From UBA2402 sp037139735 (GTDB lineage: Bacteria > Planctomycetota > Phycisphaerae > Phycisphaerales > UBA1924): a stretch of 12,697 nt of DNA. The translations under genes were made by a program, and so were the position numbers. The stretch spans positions 1 through 12,697 of the forward strand of contig JBAXFU010000094.1 of the NCBI GenBank assembly GCA_037139735.1, given 5' to 3'. The notes below the pieces were generated by a model. That model saw only the letters and a list, made by a program, of their open reading frames with translations. It did no database searches and was not told the origin of the DNA. Of the stretch, positions 5,692 through 12,657 are shown one piece after another (position 1 is the first letter of the stretch; every line of letters begins with the position of its first letter).

Positions 5692-7723
5692 GGTCGTCCT
5701 TTCTTCAGATGCACGAGAAGTGATACAAGCCCCGTGCCAGCGACTCGCCACGGTTCGCGGCACGCCCCGCAGCCTCGCCAAGGCCCCCGCGGTCCCGCCG
5801 GCCCCTTGCCGCGACCGCCATCGGTGGCGTCTGCGCATCATCGCCCGTCGTCTGGTCGCGACGCTGTTGATCCTCTGCAACGCCCAGGCCTCGATCGCCG
5901 CCGCGGGCGAGCCGCCCCCCGCGCCCGCCGCCTCCTCGCCACCTGAGCCCGAGAACGCCATCCGGCTCTTTGCCGCCCTCCGTGGCGCCGTCGAGGCCCT
6001 CGATGCCTCCTCCCTCGACGAACCGGCCGATCGTCGAGGCCGTCTTGTCGCTTCCGCCGTCACGCTTCGTCTCGACGGACGGGTCGTGGGGCGGGGCCAT
6101 GACGCCGCCGATGACGGCGCGACCCTCCGGCGTGCCGCGGCGGCCGCCATCGCCGAAGCCCGCGAACGCCTGCCCGTGGGCAACTCCGCCGTCGCCGAGG
6201 CCCAACGCAAGGCGCTCGCCTCGCGGCTCGCCATCAGTCTCGAACTCGCGGGCGACCTGGTCCCGATCTCGCCAACCACGTATGCCGAAGCGGACCAGAC
6301 GGTCCTCCGCGGCATCGAGGGCGTGGGCGTCCGCATCGGCGACGTGGTCCGAATCGTCTCGCCCGCCACCATGCTCGTCAACGGCATGAGCCCGGGTGAC
6401 GCGTTGGTGGCGGCCATCTCCGCCGCGTCGGGCGATCCACTGCTGGCCGTGCGAACCGATCCGCGGGCCCAGCCCCCGGCCATCGCCGCCGCCAAGGCCG
6501 CGACGTTCTACAAGTTCCACGTGGCGCACCTGGCCCAACTCGACTCCGGAGGCCAGCCCACCTTCCTCTTCCGCGGTGGCAAGGTCGTCGCCCAGCGGGA
6601 CATCACCGTCGAGTCGCTCCGCCGCCAGGCCGATGCCCATGTCGATTGGCTGCTCCGGTGGGATTCCGTCCGCCGATCGGCATCGCCCGATTGGCCTCGG
6701 GGCGCGTACCTCCCCTCGCGCGACGCCTTCGAGCCTGCCGACGCCTCCCTCGCCGAGTTCGCCGTCGCCACGTACGCGATCCACCGCTTCATCGCCGTCA
6801 AGGCCAAGTTCCAGGCGGGTGCCGATCCGTGGCGCATCGTGCGGCCGGGTGCGGACGCCGCCGCACCGCTGCGGTTCGGCCCGCGGCGACTCGAGCAGCA
6901 GCCCCTCGCCAACGTCGATGCCGGCCCGATGTTCGGCTGCCTTCACGCCCTCGTGGCGATGTCGCCCTACGAGCATGCTCCAATCGAGCCGGGCGCGACG
7001 CCCCCGGAAGTCGCCGCACAGGATGCCTCGCTGGCGATGCTCTACTCGGCATCCGCGGGCTGGAGCGAGCAGGTGCCCCCGAACACGCGGGCCTTCGCGG
7101 CGTTCGTGCTCGCCAGGCGAGCCACGCTGGTTCCCGGCGAACCGGGCCGCGACGAGCGGATGGCGGTCGCCCGCGCCGCGACGCGATCCATCTTCCGCGA
7201 GACTCGCCCCGAACTGCTCGTCAAGCACATGCCCTGGCTCGGTTGGTCCGAACTGCTGCTTGCGGGCGACGGCGAGGTGCCCGCCGCCCCCGCCCTTCGC
7301 GACATGCGGGATCTCATCTGGAAGTTCCAGATGACCGACGAGGATGCCGGCGAAGAGGGTCCCGACCTCGTCGGCGGCATCGTCTTCACCAGTTCGGCCG
7401 AACTCCTCCCCACCTCGCAGAGTCTTCGGCCCTTGGCCTTCGTGTCGACGATGGCGGGGGACCTTCGCCTCACCGACGCCCACGAACGGCCCATGCAGGT
7501 CGCCCGCATGCTCCGCTCGCTGCGGTTCGTCCGCCAACTCGCGATGGACGAGTCGGCGTGCCATGCCGCGGCGAACCCCTCGATGGCGATGTGGGGCGTG
7601 CGGGCGTCGCTCTGGGACATGCGACAGTCCCCCGAGGCCACCTCGCTGGCCCTGCTGACGGTCTGCAACGCCCTCGAGAGTCTGGAGGCCATCGCCTCCG
7701 CCAAGCCTTCCGCCAACCCCTGA
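5690..7723 (+). CDS. Large, probably exported protein of unknown function
   Basis: The family is not recognised. From the ATG at 5690, which has AAGGAG (5680-5685) four bases upstream, the product is 677 residues. A basic stretch (RDRHRWRLRIIARR, 41-54) precedes a hydrophobic core (about 55-65) and an ASIAAAGE site near 67-74, which looks like a signal peptide; a Pro/Ala-rich linker follows. The 54-residue segment before the hydrophobic core is too long for an ordinary signal peptide, so the true start may be later (GTG at 5720 is the only in-frame alternative found) or the segment may be a membrane anchor. Residues about 88-250 alternate strands and helices, with VTLRLDGRVVGRG (124-136) faintly recalling AMMECR1-type domains, a guess only. 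Residues 300-665 are helix-rich with Trp, His and Cys (for example MFGCLHALVAM, MDESACHAAANPSMAMW), possibly an alpha/alpha barrel. No catalytic signature could be assigned. It ends 187 bases before gyrA. Confidence 0.68.
   Translation: MVVLSSDAREVIQAPCQRLATVRGTPRSLAKAPAVPPAPCRDRHRWRLRIIARRLVATLLILCNAQASIAAAGEPPPAPAASSPPEPENAIRLFAALRGAVEALDASSLDEPADRRGRLVASAVTLRLDGRVVGRGHDAADDGATLRRAAAAAIAEARERLPVGNSAVAEAQRKALASRLAISLELAGDLVPISPTTYAEADQTVLRGIEGVGVRIGDVVRIVSPATMLVNGMSPGDALVAAISAASGDPLLAVRTDPRAQPPAIAAAKAATFYKFHVAHLAQLDSGGQPTFLFRGGKVVAQRDITVESLRRQADAHVDWLLRWDSVRRSASPDWPRGAYLPSRDAFEPADASLAEFAVATYAIHRFIAVKAKFQAGADPWRIVRPGADAAAPLRFGPRRLEQQPLANVDAGPMFGCLHALVAMSPYEHAPIEPGATPPEVAAQDASLAMLYSASAGWSEQVPPNTRAFAAFVLARRATLVPGEPGRDERMAVARAATRSIFRETRPELLVKHMPWLGWSELLLAGDGEVPAAPALRDMRDLIWKFQMTDEDAGEEGPDLVGGIVFTSSAELLPTSQSLRPLAFVSTMAGDLRLTDAHERPMQVARMLRSLRFVRQLAMDESACHAAANPSMAMWGVRASLWDMRQSPEATSLALLTVCNALESLEAIASAKPSANP
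5724..5740 (-). promoter_or_regulatory. Sigma-54 (RpoN)-like -24/-12 promoter reading leftward
   Basis: The minus strand reads CTGGCACGGGGCTTGTA. Compared with the RpoN consensus TGGCACG-N4-TTGC(A/T), all seven -24 bases match, the spacer is four, and the -12 block is TTGT instead of TTGC. The start site would be near 5713, about 11 bases before AAAGGA and 22 before the ATG of the small frame at 5691. The deviation at the almost invariant -12 C is the main weakness. If the plus-strand gene truly starts at 5690, the promoter lies inside that gene. Confidence 0.33.
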
Positions 7724-7745
7724 GAGTTGACCCCCTGACCCCCGG

Positions 7746-7790
7746 CGAATCCGGCCTCCGACCAAGGCGTCGATTCGACGCCGGATCTCG
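7746..7790. promoter_or_regulatory. Palindrome nested in a second inverted repeat, upstream of gyrA
   Basis: GGCGTCGATTCGACGCC (7766-7782) is a perfect inverted repeat with 8-bp arms about a single T. ATCCGGC (7749-7755) and GCCGGAT (7780-7786) form an alternative outer pair that competes for the right arm. It lies between the stop of the exported-protein gene and gyrA. It could be an operator, an RNA structure or a weak terminator of the upstream gene; no T-run follows. Confidence 0.4.
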
Positions 7791-7821
7791 GGAAAATACG
7801 GACGAAAAACGCCCCTGCGCC

Positions 7822-7827
7822 TATGAT
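7822..7827 (+). promoter_or_regulatory. Possible gyrA -10 element
   Basis: TATGAT matches the sigma-70 -10 consensus TATAAT in five of six bases, 83 bases before the gyrA ATG, in a locally AT-richer patch (GGAAAATACGGACGAAAAAC just upstream). No convincing -35 hexamer lies 16-18 bases before it. Confidence 0.3.
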
Positions 7828-7910
7828 CGGCCTCGAGGATTCGACGCGCCCGCGACGGTCGCGGCGGCGGCCGCCGCCCGCGTCGCCGAGAGCAAGGAGT
7901 TTGCACGGAC

Positions 7911-10706
7911 ATGGCCCAGTTCGACCGGCACCGGACGCCACGCTTCTCCCCATGTTGGTCTCCCGATGGCGGGGAGGGCGGTGGCGGCGATTCGACCCCC
8001 GTGCCGGCGCCCGCGCCGGGCGAGGGTGACGCCGCCGCGCCCGAGCGGATCGTCGAGCAGGACATCGTCCGCGAGCTCAAGGACTCGTACCTGACGTACG
8101 CGATGAGCACCATCGTGGACCGGGCGTTGCCCGACGTCCGCGACGGGCTCAAGCCCAGCCAACGCCGCATCCTCTGGGGCCTCAACGACCTCAAGGTGCG
8201 GCCCGGCCGCAAGCACATCAAGTGCGCCAAGGTCGTCGGCGAGGTCATGGGCAGTTACCACCCGCACGGCGACGCCGCGTTGTACGGCACGCTGGTGCTC
8301 ATGGCCCAGCCATGGCGCATGCGGGTCACGATGGTCGACCCGCAGGGCAACTTCGGCTCGATCCTGGGCGACCCGCCTGCCTCGTACCGCTACACCGAGT
8401 GTCGCATGGACCGTGCGGCGGCCGACATGCTGGCCGACGTCGAACTCGGCACCGTCGACATGCAGGAGAACTACGACGGCACTCGCATGGAGCCCACGGT
8501 GCTCCCGGCCAAGCTGCCGAACCTGCTCATCAACGGCGGCGTGGGCATCGCGGTGGGCATCGCCACCAGCCTGCCCCCGCACAATCCCACGGAGATCTTC
8601 GACGCCATCATCCGCGTCATCGACTCGACGCTCGCGGGGAAGGCCATCGGGCTCGACGAGCTCATGCGCGACGAACTCGACGAGGCGGGCAACGTGGTGC
8701 GACTGGGCGTCAAGGGCCCGGACTTCCCCACCGGCGGCGTGATCATGGGCCGCCGGGGCATCGTGGAGGCCTATCTCAACGGCCGGGGCAAGGTCGTGCA
8801 GCGGGGCGTCTGTCGCATCGAGGAGATCGAGAAGTCGGGCCGTCACCGCATCGTCATCGACGAGATCCCGTACATGACGAGCCAAGGCACGCTCTTCGAG
8901 TCGATCAAGGACGCCATCGAGGAGGAGAAGATCACCGACGTCTCGTACGCCAACGACGAGTCGGGCCGCGAGGCGTCGACGCGGATCGTGCTGGAGCTCA
9001 AGAAGGGCGCGGACCCCAGGGTGGTGGAGCACCAGCTCTACGAGTTCACGCCCCTGCAGCAGACCTTCGGCATCCAGAACATCGCCCTGGTCCGCAACCA
9101 GCCCCGCACGCTCAGTCTCCGCGAGATGATCGACTGCTATGTCGAGCACCGCGTCGAGGTGATCCGCCGCCGCACCGAGCACCTGCTCCGCGAGGCCAAG
9201 CGTCGGGGCCACGTGCTCGAGGGCATGATCCACGCCGTGTGCGACCTCGACGAGGTGATCTCGCTGATCCGCTCGAGCTTGAGCGGCGAGGAGGCGATCC
9301 GCCGCCTGATGGACCGTCGCTACCGCATCGCGCCCGACCACCCCCACGCGCCCAAGCTCCCGGCCCGGCTGCTCGAGCGGATCCGGGCGGCGGATCCGGT
9401 CGGCGGCGTGCAGCTGACCCGCGTGCAGGCCGAGACCATCGTCGCGATGCGGCTCCGCCAGTTGACCGGCCTCGAGATCGAGAAGCTCGCGGCCGAGTAC
9501 CGCGAGGTGAGCGACGCGATCCGCGAGTACGAGCGGATCCTCGCCGATCGCCGCGTCATCCTCGGCATGGTTCGCGACGACTGCGTCGAGATGCGGGCGG
9601 CCTTCGACTCGCCCCGCCGCACGCGGATCGAGGAGGGCGAGGCCGACATCGCCATCGCCGAGCTCATCCCCGTCTCCGACGTGGCCGTGACCATCAGCCA
9701 CCACGGGTACGTCAAGCGTGTCCCGCTCGACACGTACCGCCAGCAAGGCCGCGGCGGCAAGGGCATCCGCGCCAGCGAGTCGAAGGAGGACGACTTCATC
9801 GAGCACGTCTTCGTCGCCAGCACCCACGACGACCTGCTCTGCTTCACCGACACCGGCCGCGTCTTCCGCATGAAGGTCTTCGAGATCCCCGAGATGTCGC
9901 GCACCAGCATGGGCCGCGCCTTCATCAACCTCATCAACCTCCAGCCCGGCGAACGCGCGTGCGCCTACCTCAACGTCAAGGACTTCGAGGCCGGCAGCGA
10001 TTACCTCACCTTCGTCAGCAAGGGGGGCATCGTCAAGCGCACGGCTCTCAAGGACTACCGCAACGTCGGCCGCTCGGGCCTCATCGCCGTTGGGCTCAAG
10101 GAGGGCGATTCGCTCCTCGACGTCACCAAGACCGGCGGCCGCGACGACCTCCTGCTCGCCACCGCCAAGGGCATGGCCATCCGCTTCAACGAGGAGGACG
10201 TGCGGCTCATGGGCCGACCCGCCGCGGGCGTCAAGGGCATCGAGCTCGAGGAGGGCGACCGCGTCATCGGCGTCGTCGCCGTGCCCATGGACCTCGGCCA
10301 AGACGGCGAAACCATCACCCGCGACCCCTCGCTCTGCCTGCTCACCATCACCGAACGCGGCTACGGCAAGCGGACGCCCATCGACGAGTATCGAGTGCAG
10401 CCCGAGTCGGGCCCGGCTCGCTCGCAATCCCGCGGCGGCAAGGGCAGGGCCGACATCAAGACCGGCGAACGCAACGGCGATTCCGTCGCCGCCCTGGGCG
10501 TCGTCGCGTCCGACGATGTCGTCGTCATCAGCAAGGGCGGCCAGCTCGTTCGGACGCCCGCCTCCGAGATCCGCGAGTGCGGCCGAGGCACCATGGGCGT
10601 TCGGGTCGTGTCGCTCAACGACGGCGACGCGGTCGTCGCGGCGGCGCACGTCCCCGAGGGCGATGCGCCTCCCGCCGAAGCCGCCGCGACGCCGGTCGAC
10701 GCCTGA
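7911..10706 (+). CDS. gyrA: DNA gyrase subunit A
   Basis: GyrA is the breakage-reunion and DNA-wrapping subunit of the A2B2 gyrase, which introduces negative supercoils using ATP. The 931-residue product has an N-terminal extension of about 39 residues, rich in Gly/Pro/Ala, before ELKDSYLTYAMSTIVDRALP (55-74). The winged-helix part holds HPHGD (117-121) and the catalytic tyrosine in RYTE (Tyr161, E. coli Tyr122). The coiled-coil and primary dimer region runs to about 580. The C-terminal beta-pinwheel has a GyrA-box-like QGRGGKG at 612-618 (E. coli QRRGGKG) and QSRGGKG at 839-845 in the last blade. The ATG at 7911 is supported by AAGGAG (7894-7899), 11 bases upstream. Oddities: Ala122 and Gly126 replace E. 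coli Ser83 and Asp87, and Leu154 sits in GSILGD where GSIDGD is usual. gyrB is not adjacent. The GyrA box favours GyrA over ParC. Confidence 0.96.
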   Translation: MAQFDRHRTPRFSPCWSPDGGEGGGGDSTPVPAPAPGEGDAAAPERIVEQDIVRELKDSYLTYAMSTIVDRALPDVRDGLKPSQRRILWGLNDLKVRPGRKHIKCAKVVGEVMGSYHPHGDAALYGTLVLMAQPWRMRVTMVDPQGNFGSILGDPPASYRYTECRMDRAAADMLADVELGTVDMQENYDGTRMEPTVLPAKLPNLLINGGVGIAVGIATSLPPHNPTEIFDAIIRVIDSTLAGKAIGLDELMRDELDEAGNVVRLGVKGPDFPTGGVIMGRRGIVEAYLNGRGKVVQRGVCRIEEIEKSGRHRIVIDEIPYMTSQGTLFESIKDAIEEEKITDVSYANDESGREASTRIVLELKKGADPRVVEHQLYEFTPLQQTFGIQNIALVRNQPRTLSLREMIDCYVEHRVEVIRRRTEHLLREAKRRGHVLEGMIHAVCDLDEVISLIRSSLSGEEAIRRLMDRRYRIAPDHPHAPKLPARLLERIRAADPVGGVQLTRVQAETIVAMRLRQLTGLEIEKLAAEYREVSDAIREYERILADRRVILGMVRDDCVEMRAAFDSPRRTRIEEGEADIAIAELIPVSDVAVTISHHGYVKRVPLDTYRQQGRGGKGIRASESKEDDFIEHVFVASTHDDLLCFTDTGRVFRMKVFEIPEMSRTSMGRAFINLINLQPGERACAYLNVKDFEAGSDYLTFVSKGGIVKRTALKDYRNVGRSGLIAVGLKEGDSLLDVTKTGGRDDLLLATAKGMAIRFNEEDVRLMGRPAAGVKGIELEEGDRVIGVVAVPMDLGQDGETITRDPSLCLLTITERGYGKRTPIDEYRVQPESGPARSQSRGGKGRADIKTGERNGDSVAALGVVASDDVVVISKGGQLVRTPASEIRECGRGTMGVRVVSLNDGDAVVAAAHVPEGDAPPAEAAATPVDA

Positions 10707-10842
10707 GTGGTCCGATCATGCCGGCGGTTTCGCAGGGACAGCCCCGGAACGTTGGTGGTCTTGAGTGAATCAGCCCACGCGGGAGCCCTCGCAAAGAGGC
10801 GTCGGGCTTGCGGCACGCCCCGGTGCCGGACTACGGTTCACC

Positions 10843-10855
10843 GCCGCCTGGCGGC
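10843..10855. repeat. Perfect palindrome just upstream of the STAS gene
   Basis: GCCGCCTGGCGGC has 6-bp arms around a single T and ends five bases before the ATG at 10861. It occupies the place where a ribosome site would be expected, so it may affect translation start or be a protein-binding site. The rest of the 154-base gap after gyrA shows no clear promoter. Confidence 0.45.
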
Positions 10856-10860
10856 ATCTC

Positions 10861-11211
10861 ATGCCCACGCACTGGTCCGACGACATCACCGTCTGCGAGT
10901 TGGCCGACGAGCCCGCCCTCTCCGAGGAGCTTTCCGGCCTTGCCTCCCTCATCGAGCAGGCGCCCGAGCGGGCCGCGCACGTCGTGCTCGACTTCTCGCA
11001 GGTCTCCTACGTCAACAGCTCGAATCTCGGGCAGCTCCTCTCGCTCCGCAAGGCGCTCGACGCGCACAAGCGGACGGTGGTCCTCGGCGCGGTCTCCGAG
11101 CAGGTCATGTCCGTCCTGCGGATCACCGGCCTGCAGCGGGTCTTCCGGTTCGCGCCCGACACCCTGACCGCCTTGGCGATGCTTCAACTTGACCATGCCC
11201 GAGGCGACTGA
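10861..11211 (+). CDS. STAS-domain protein, anti-sigma-factor-antagonist type
   Basis: The 116-residue product is a single STAS domain, the fold of SpoIIAA and RsbV, which bind and inhibit anti-sigma-factor kinases and are switched by serine phosphorylation. The central strand-loop-helix reads VVLDFSQVSYVNSSNLGQLL (41-60); Ser54 aligns with the phosphorylated Ser58 of B. subtilis SpoIIAA. The canonical DSSG is NSSN here. The later VLRITGLQRVFRFAPD (85-100) is the usual C-terminal part. I start at the ATG at 10861, which gives a normal domain length; the frame is also open from a GTG at 10765, but the added 32 residues look non-conserved. No anti-sigma kinase or PP2C phosphatase gene is visible nearby, so the partner is unknown. 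Sixteen-strand-type transporter or MlaB-like roles are unlikely but not excluded for an isolated STAS domain. Confidence 0.82.
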   Translation: MPTHWSDDITVCELADEPALSEELSGLASLIEQAPERAAHVVLDFSQVSYVNSSNLGQLLSLRKALDAHKRTVVLGAVSEQVMSVLRITGLQRVFRFAPDTLTALAMLQLDHARGD

Positions 11212-11218
11212 GCCGTTC

Positions 11219-11234
11219 CCCCCGGTCCCGGGGG
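11219..11234. terminator. GC hairpin after the STAS gene, possible weak terminator
   Basis: CCCCCGG (11219-11225) and CCGGGGG (11228-11234) are perfect 7-bp arms separated by TC, starting eight bases after the STAS stop codon. The two-base gap would force the inner pair open to form a loop. No T-run follows, so intrinsic termination would be non-canonical. Confidence 0.3.
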
Positions 11235-11324
11235 CGACCCGACGCCGCGTCGGTGCGGAACCCAAGATTCTTCGGGGTCCGGGTCGATGCGATGAACGAG
11301 CCGGCGACATGGCGATGAAGAGCC

Positions 11325-11339
11325 GAGGGTCTTACCCTC
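11325..11339. repeat. Short inverted repeat in the adk leader
   Basis: GAGGGT (11325-11330) and ACCCTC (11334-11339) flank CTT, giving a perfect 6-bp stem with a 3-base loop 64 bases before the adk ATG. It could be a leader hairpin or operator. The 192-base gap between the STAS and adk genes holds no other clear signal. Confidence 0.4.
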
Positions 11340-11403
11340 CCGGCGACCGAGGCGGTCGAGCGATGGAGCCCCTGCCGCCCGCGTGGACCGGAGAACCGCA
11401 GAC

Positions 11404-12108
11404 ATGAACACCCAGCGATTCCAGACGATCCTGCTCTTCGGAGCCCCCGGCGCGGGCAAGGGAACCCAGGGCAAGATCCTCGGCAACATCCCGGGGTTCT
11501 ATCACCTCTCCTGCGGCGAGGTCTTCCGCACGCTCGACATGTCGAGCGATCTCGGCCGCACCTTCGTCAAGTACTCCAGCACCGGCCGGCTCGTGCCCGA
11601 CGACGTGACGATCCGCATGTGGCACCAGAACATGCACGCCCGCACGGTGCTCTCGGACTACAAGCCCAACGCCGACATCCTCGTGCTCGACGGCATCCCG
11701 CGCAACGTCAACCAGGCGAGGCTGCTCAAGAACCACATCAACGTGCTGCAGATCGTCCACCTCGTCTGCCCCGACAAGGAGGAGATGATCAAGCGACTCC
11801 GCCGCCGCGCGCTCAAGGAGAACCGCATCGACGACGCCAAGGAGGAGACGATCCGCAAGCGGTGGGAGGTCTACGAGAAGGAGACCTTCCCGGTGCTCGA
11901 GTACTACCCCGCCGAGATCATCCGCGAGGTGGACGCCACCGGGTCGCCCGCCGGCGTGCTCCAGCACATCCTCCAGTGCGTGGTGCCGATCCAGGAACGC
12001 CACTTCAACAACCCGATCACGGGCGAGAAGGTCGAGCACCCCGCGCCCGAGGTGGCCACGCCCGTCAAGAAGCGTCGCGAGGTCCGCAAGCGCCGCGTCA
12101 AGAAGTGA
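11404..12108 (+). CDS. adk: Adenylate kinase, short-LID form with a basic C-terminal tail
   Basis: Adenylate kinase interconverts ATP plus AMP with two ADP in the cytoplasm. The 234-residue product opens with the P-loop GAPGAGKGT (13-21, Lys19). The AMP-binding region shows LSCGEVFRTL (35-44) where most members read ISTGDMLR, and GRLVPDDV (61-68). DGIPRN (96-101) replaces the usual DGFPRT. The LID region is short (LRRRALKENRIDDAKEETI, 132-150), without the four-Cys zinc insert of long forms. After the catalytic core the chain continues with about 35 residues, ending in a Lys/Arg-rich tail (VKKRREVRKRRVKK). The ATG at 11404 is chosen over an in-frame GTG at 11383 because GGAG (11390-11393) lies ten bases upstream and homology begins there. 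The gene converges on apt with only 21 bases between stops. A different nucleoside monophosphate kinase is a lesser possibility because of the altered motifs. Confidence 0.9.
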   Translation: MNTQRFQTILLFGAPGAGKGTQGKILGNIPGFYHLSCGEVFRTLDMSSDLGRTFVKYSSTGRLVPDDVTIRMWHQNMHARTVLSDYKPNADILVLDGIPRNVNQARLLKNHINVLQIVHLVCPDKEEMIKRLRRRALKENRIDDAKEETIRKRWEVYEKETFPVLEYYPAEIIREVDATGSPAGVLQHILQCVVPIQERHFNNPITGEKVEHPAPEVATPVKKRREVRKRRVKK

Positions 12109-12112
12109 GCGG

Positions 12113-12124
12113 CGGCTGCAGCCG
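12113..12124. repeat. Perfect 12-bp palindrome between convergent adk and apt
   Basis: CGGCTGCAGCCG fills most of the 21-base gap between the two stop codons. A hairpin would have a 4-bp stem and TGCA loop. Its place suggests a bidirectional transcription end, but there is no T-run on either side. Confidence 0.35.
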
Positions 12125-12129
12125 GCGGT

Positions 12130-12657
12130 TCAGTACCGCAGCACCGAGTGCACGTCGCCGTACGCGCCGAGCCGTTCGCGTCCCTTGAGGAACTCGAGTT
12201 CGATGAGCACTGAGAGTCCGGCGATCACCGCGCCGCTTTCGTGCGCCAGTTGGCAGCACGCCGCCAGCGTGCCGCCGGTCGCCAGCAGGTCGTCGACGAT
12301 CAGCACCCGGGCGCCGGGTCGCACGGCGTCCTCGTGCATCTGCAGCGTGTCGGTGCCGTATTCGAGGGCGTAGGTCACGCCCCGCACCTTGCGAGGGAGC
12401 TTGCCCGCCTTCCGCACCGGGATGAACCCCGAGGAGAGCGACTGCGCGATGGCGATGCCGAAGATGAAGCCCCGCGACTCGGCCCCCAGCACCGCGTCGA
12501 TTCGCTCGGTGCGGAACGGGTTGGCCATCAGTTCCACCGCCAACGCCAGGCCCTGGGGATCGGCCAGCAGCGGCGTGAAGTCCTTGAAGACGATGCCCGG
12601 CTTGGGATGGTCGTGGACGTCGGCGATCAGCTTCTTGAGGTCGGGCAGCGTGTGCAC
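12130..12657 (-). CDS. apt: Adenine phosphoribosyltransferase
   Basis: Apt makes AMP and pyrophosphate from adenine and PRPP (purine salvage, cytoplasm). The 175-residue product has the usual length and all main motifs: GIVFKDFTPLLADP (21-34), GAESRGF (58-64), the RKAGKLP flexible-loop segment (82-88), ALEYGTDTLQMHEDAV (97-112) and the PRPP-binding VLIVDDLLATGGT (118-130). The start codon is GTG at 12657, supported by GGAG (12667-12664) six bases upstream; no ATG is available between it and the window edge. The gene faces adk tail to tail. Its product AMP is the substrate of the neighbouring kinase, which may explain why the two are adjacent, although they are not in one operon. Confidence 0.95.
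   Translation of the reverse strand: MHTLPDLKKLIADVHDHPKPGIVFKDFTPLLADPQGLALAVELMANPFRTERIDAVLGAESRGFIFGIAIAQSLSSGFIPVRKAGKLPRKVRGVTYALEYGTDTLQMHEDAVRPGARVLIVDDLLATGGTLAACCQLAHESGAVIAGLSVLIELEFLKGRERLGAYGDVHSVLRY

Noticed and set aside
5705..8248. Open minus-strand frame of 847 codons
   Set aside because: Runs antisense to the exported-protein gene and the 5' part of gyrA; no recognisable motif and a shadow-like composition.
10425..10445. Second GyrA-box-like QSRGGKG in the last blade of GyrA as a novelty
   Set aside because: Similar RGGKG motifs in the last blade occur in many bacterial GyrA proteins, so this is not unusual.
7821..10649. Open minus-strand frame of 942 codons opposite gyrA
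   Set aside because: Length follows from the GC-biased third positions of gyrA; composition is Asp/Ala/Val/His-rich without motifs.
8222..10768. Open plus-strand frame of 848 codons overlapping gyrA
   Set aside because: Out-of-frame reading of gyrA with an Arg/His/Pro-rich product.
11255..11280. Imperfect dyad around AAGATTCTT upstream of adk
   Set aside because: The outer parts pair only with mismatches and there is no T-run or other context to support a site.
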